Position numbers and translations under genes: made by a program
DNA from: Lentisphaeria bacterium
Lineage (GTDB): Bacteria; Verrucomicrobiota; Lentisphaeria; Victivallales; JAUVCU01
NCBI GenBank assembly: GCA_030590715.1
Contig: JAUVCU010000068.1
Coordinates: forward strand, 1-7,489
Length of the DNA stretch: 7,489 nucleotides
Direction: 5' to 3'
Notes under the pieces: model-generated
What the model was told of the DNA's origin: nothing
Seen by the model: the letters and a program-made list of their open reading frames with translations, nothing else
The model's database searches: none
Shown: positions 5,529 through 7,489 of the stretch, in pieces
Layout: each line of letters begins with the position of its first letter
Position numbering within the stretch: the stretch's first letter is position 1

Positions 5529-6296
5529 ATGAGTGAAGAAATAACAGATAATGACCCGATGATTACGTATGCTGGTATGTCAGACATAGGTATGGTTCGC
5601 AGTAATAATGAAGACTCTTGGAGCGTTGATGACGAGCTAGGTTGTTTTATCGTTTCTGATGGAATGGGCGGGGCTTTGGCTGGAGAAGTTGCTTCATCTA
5701 TGGTTGCAACATTGCTTCCTGCTTTTCTTAAGGAAGTGCTTCCTGAAGATATTGAAGATCTGGCTTCTGAAGAGATTCGTAACCTCATTTTTAAAGCTTT
5801 ATCACTTGTGAACGACAGTGTTTGTAAAAAGAGCGCAGATGATCCGGATTGTTCAGGAATGGGCGCTACGGTTGTTATGATGCTTGTTCGAGGAACGCAG
5901 GGATTGGTTGTTCATGCTGGTGACAGCAGGGCTTATTTAGTGCGGGATGGTGTTTTGTCGCGCCTTACTAAAGATCATAATATGCTTCAGATACTTCTTG
6001 ATGAAGGGGCTATAAAGCCTGAAGATGCACTGGGCCATCCTTCCGGATGCGAACTGCTTTGCGATGTTGGAATGCCTGATGGTATGTACGCCGATATTAT
6101 CTATTTTGACCTTGAAAAGGGTGATAAAGTACTGATGTGTACAGATGGTTTAAACGGTATGATCGTTGATGACGAAATTACTCACATAATCAATTCCAAT
6201 GAATGTATTGAAGAAGCATGCCGCAAGCTTGTTGAGGCAGCTAATGGTGCTGGTGGCCATGATAATATAACTTCGCTTCTTATTAACTACATCTAG
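5529..6296 (+). CDS. PP2C-family serine/threonine protein phosphatase
   Basis: This is a stand-alone 255-aa PPM/PP2C domain, a Mn/Mg-dependent phosphatase that removes phosphate from Ser or Thr of proteins; bacterial relatives include PrpC and Stp. The metal-site motifs are in order: SDIGMVRSNNEDSW (18-31, with Glu28/Asp29), FIVSDGMGG (40-48, Asp44), GMGATVV (110-116), VVHAGDSRAYLVRDG (127-141, Asp132), VLMCTDGLNG (201-210, Asp206) and GGHDNIT (242-248, Asp245). The block after KDHNM reads DALGHPSGCELLCDVG rather than the more usual TRALG-type sequence, a mild divergence. There is no signal peptide or membrane segment, so it should be cytoplasmic. The ATG has no recognisable Shine-Dalgarno sequence: TATAAAAT ends directly before it. 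Internal ATGs at 5559 and 5577 are no better supported. No Ser/Thr kinase gene is adjacent, so the substrate is unknown. Confidence 0.94.
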   Translation: MSEEITDNDPMITYAGMSDIGMVRSNNEDSWSVDDELGCFIVSDGMGGALAGEVASSMVATLLPAFLKEVLPEDIEDLASEEIRNLIFKALSLVNDSVCKKSADDPDCSGMGATVVMMLVRGTQGLVVHAGDSRAYLVRDGVLSRLTKDHNMLQILLDEGAIKPEDALGHPSGCELLCDVGMPDGMYADIIYFDLEKGDKVLMCTDGLNGMIVDDEITHIINSNECIEEACRKLVEAANGAGGHDNITSLLINYI

Positions 6297-6303
6297 TTTT
6301 TAC

Positions 6304-6331
6304 CCGGTTCTTTTAGAGCCGGTATTCGGCT
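6304..6331. terminator. Hairpins between convergent genes, possible weak bidirectional terminator
   Basis: CCGGTTCT (6304-6311) pairs with AGAGCCGG (6315-6322) around a TTT loop. An alternative stem, AGCCG (6317-6321) with CGGCT (6327-6331), competes with it. They fill most of the 35-nt gap between the phosphatase stop and the dehydrogenase stop. Neither strand has a strong T-run after the stem, so termination may be weak or Rho-assisted. Confidence 0.45.
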
Positions 6332-6351
6332 TTAAAGCTTCTTTAAAGCTT
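6330..6351. repeat. 11-bp tandem duplication at the 3' end of the dehydrogenase gene
   Basis: CTTTAAAGCTT occurs twice head to tail at 6330-6340 and 6341-6351. The unit length is not a multiple of three, and the dehydrogenase stop codon (6332-6334) lies in the outer copy. Confidence 0.85.
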
Positions 6352-7255
6352 CTTCTGCGAAGAGTACGCCGTATTCGTCATAAAAACATGTCGAATGGGG
6401 TGTTATAAGCACATTCTTGTTTTTCCAAAGTTTTGACGTCTCCGGAAGGGGTTCTATTTCAAATACATCAAGCGCTGCACCTTTTATAATTCCATTATCC
6501 AGTGCTTTTATCAGGTCACTTTCCTTAATGCTGTTTCCGCGGCCGATATTGTGTAATACCGCTGTGGGCTTCATTAGTTTAAGGTGTTTGTAAGTGAACA
6601 GGTGGTCTGTCGTTTTATTTGACGGAAGAATTAAAACCACATGATCTGCCTTTGGTAATTCTTCTTTCAATCGGTCAATTGTCACGCAGTTGATATTGGC
6701 CGGCACTTTTGATCCGGATTTAATATTTCTTCTTACACCAGTCACGTTGCAACCCAGTTTTGACAAGAGGTCTCCACAGGTTTGTCCGATCGCTCCATAG
6801 CCGATAATCATGATTTTCTGCCCACCAAGTAAAACTCTGTTTGGGAGGCTATTTCTTCCCCAGTGGGAGTTACGCTGTGAATTTATTGTGGGAATGTATT
6901 GCTGGTTAAAAAGTAAGATTGATGACAAAAGTGATTCGGCCATCAGTTTCCCGTGAAAAGTAGAGTGGAATACCTGTACTTTGCCACTGGGGTCAGGATC
7001 TATCCAGTCTTTCCCCGCAGCAGGGGTAAATATAGATTTTAGTTTCGATGCTTTCTTGTAAAATGATTCTTTAAATTTCCAGCATAGAATATATTCGGCT
7101 TTAGAAAGATTCTTTTCGAATTCTTCCTCAGTGCTGCAGAATATGAAATTTAGATCAGTTTTGGCTTCTTGTAGTTTGTCAAAGCATTTATCAGAAATGG
7201 AAAGAGCTGGAACTCCTTCCATCTGTAGGCTTACTAGTACTTCTTTTTTTTTCAT
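6332..7255 (-). CDS. D-isomer-specific 2-hydroxyacid dehydrogenase family protein (NAD-binding)
   Basis: This 307-aa cytoplasmic oxidoreductase of the D-2-hydroxyacid dehydrogenase family interconverts 2-hydroxyacids and 2-ketoacids using NAD(P)H. The Rossmann motif IIGYGAIGQ (Gly152, Gly154, Gly157) follows GGQKIM. The catalytic triad is present: Arg239 in NIGRGNSI, Glu268 in ALDVFEIEPLPE, and His287 in LITPHSTC. The N-terminal substrate lobe (1-~100) is divergent, with FTPAAGKDWID in place of the usual GVGxDxID-type loop, so the substrate cannot be named. The protein stops soon after the final helix (AEEALKKL), a little short for the family, and the stop lies inside an 11-bp tandem duplication. 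The ATG at 7255 has only A-rich sequence and no clear Shine-Dalgarno upstream. It lies 10 nt after the CheV-like gene on the same strand, so the two are probably cotranscribed and translationally linked. Confidence 0.9.
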   Translation of the reverse strand: MKKKEVLVSLQMEGVPALSISDKCFDKLQEAKTDLNFIFCSTEEEFEKNLSKAEYILCWKFKESFYKKASKLKSIFTPAAGKDWIDPDPSGKVQVFHSTFHGKLMAESLLSSILLFNQQYIPTINSQRNSHWGRNSLPNRVLLGGQKIMIIGYGAIGQTCGDLLSKLGCNVTGVRRNIKSGSKVPANINCVTIDRLKEELPKADHVVLILPSNKTTDHLFTYKHLKLMKPTAVLHNIGRGNSIKESDLIKALDNGIIKGAALDVFEIEPLPETSKLWKNKNVLITPHSTCFYDEYGVLFAEEALKKL

Positions 7256-7265
7256 ATTTTTCTAG

Positions 7266-7489
7266 CTATATCAATGCATTTTTTTGAATCAATTCTACCA
7301 AATCCAGAAGTTTTGGTTTTGATGTGTATGCCGTCGCCCCGACTGAGTCACATTTGCGGGCCATCTCTTCATTTATTAATGAGGAGAAAATTACTACAGG
7401 TATATCGCTAAGTACAGGGTGTTCTTTAATTTTTTTGCAAAGTGTAAGGCCATCCATCTGCGGCATCTCAATATCGGTTACTACAATAT
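7266..7489 (-). CDS. cheV: CheV-like chemotaxis protein, C-terminal receiver part (5' end outside window)
   Basis: The frame is open to the window edge and stops with TAG at 7266-7268. About 74 residues are visible, the second half of a CheY-like receiver. The phosphorylatable Asp lies in VVTDIEMPQMDG, the switch Ser in VVIFSSLINEEM, and the conserved Lys in the SKP motif, all intact. The wording DIEMPQMDGLTL, FSSLINEEMARKC, VGATAYTSKPKLLDLV closely resembles the receiver of CheV proteins. These carry a CheW-like domain in front and couple chemoreceptors to CheA in the cytoplasm. The CheW-like part would lie beyond the right edge, so CheV is an inference from receiver style; a plain response regulator is the alternative. 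The apparent ATG at 7466 is internal, not the start. Confidence 0.75.
   Translation of the reverse strand, partial: IVVTDIEMPQMDGLTLCKKIKEHPVLSDIPVVIFSSLINEEMARKCDSVGATAYTSKPKLLDLVELIQKNALI

Overview
This window looks like a stretch of bacterial chromosome. It carries compact housekeeping genes of moderate G+C with signal-transduction genes between them. The gene content (a hybrid histidine kinase with an HDFxN-type H-box, a CheV-like coupling/receiver protein, a stand-alone PP2C phosphatase, and grpE, dnaJ and smpB in a row) and the protein style suggest a Gram-negative of the Desulfovibrio/Maridesulfovibrio type. That placement is inference from general resemblance, not from a database search.

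Layout, left to right. The 3' part of a TruC-type tRNA pseudouridine synthase gene (1-495, +) ends at a strong intrinsic terminator (552-598). Next is a soluble PAS-histidine kinase-receiver hybrid sensor (about 729-2630, +) with its own plausible sigma70 promoter (665-693). A 259-nt gap holds a second plausible promoter with an internal dyad. It leads into grpE (2890-3534, +) and dnaJ (3537-4718, +), which are 2 nt apart with no dnaK between them. DnaJ has very long polyglycine tracts in its G/F region. A perfect GAAA-loop hairpin (4728-4747), whose 5' arm is a consensus Shine-Dalgarno sequence, separates dnaJ from smpB (4759-5241, +). A 287-nt non-coding stretch with adjacent short palindromes follows, then a PP2C protein phosphatase gene (5529-6296, +). 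That gene converges, 35 nt away, on a minus-strand pair: a CheV-like response regulator (7266-7489, 5' end outside the window) followed after 10 nt by a D-2-hydroxyacid dehydrogenase (6332-7255).

How the genes fit together: GrpE and DnaJ are the nucleotide-exchange factor and J-domain co-chaperone of DnaK, which must be encoded elsewhere. SmpB is the tmRNA partner for rescue of stalled ribosomes, so 2890-5241 is a protein-quality-control cluster. The hybrid kinase, PP2C phosphatase and CheV-like receiver are signalling proteins with no visible cognate partner here. I see no mobile element, CRISPR array, rRNA, tRNA or tmRNA, and no clear sign of a wholly new system. The most interesting signals are the Shine-Dalgarno-containing hairpin before smpB, the polyglycine DnaJ, the palindrome cluster at 5326-5374, and an 11-bp tandem duplication that sets the C-terminus of the dehydrogenase.
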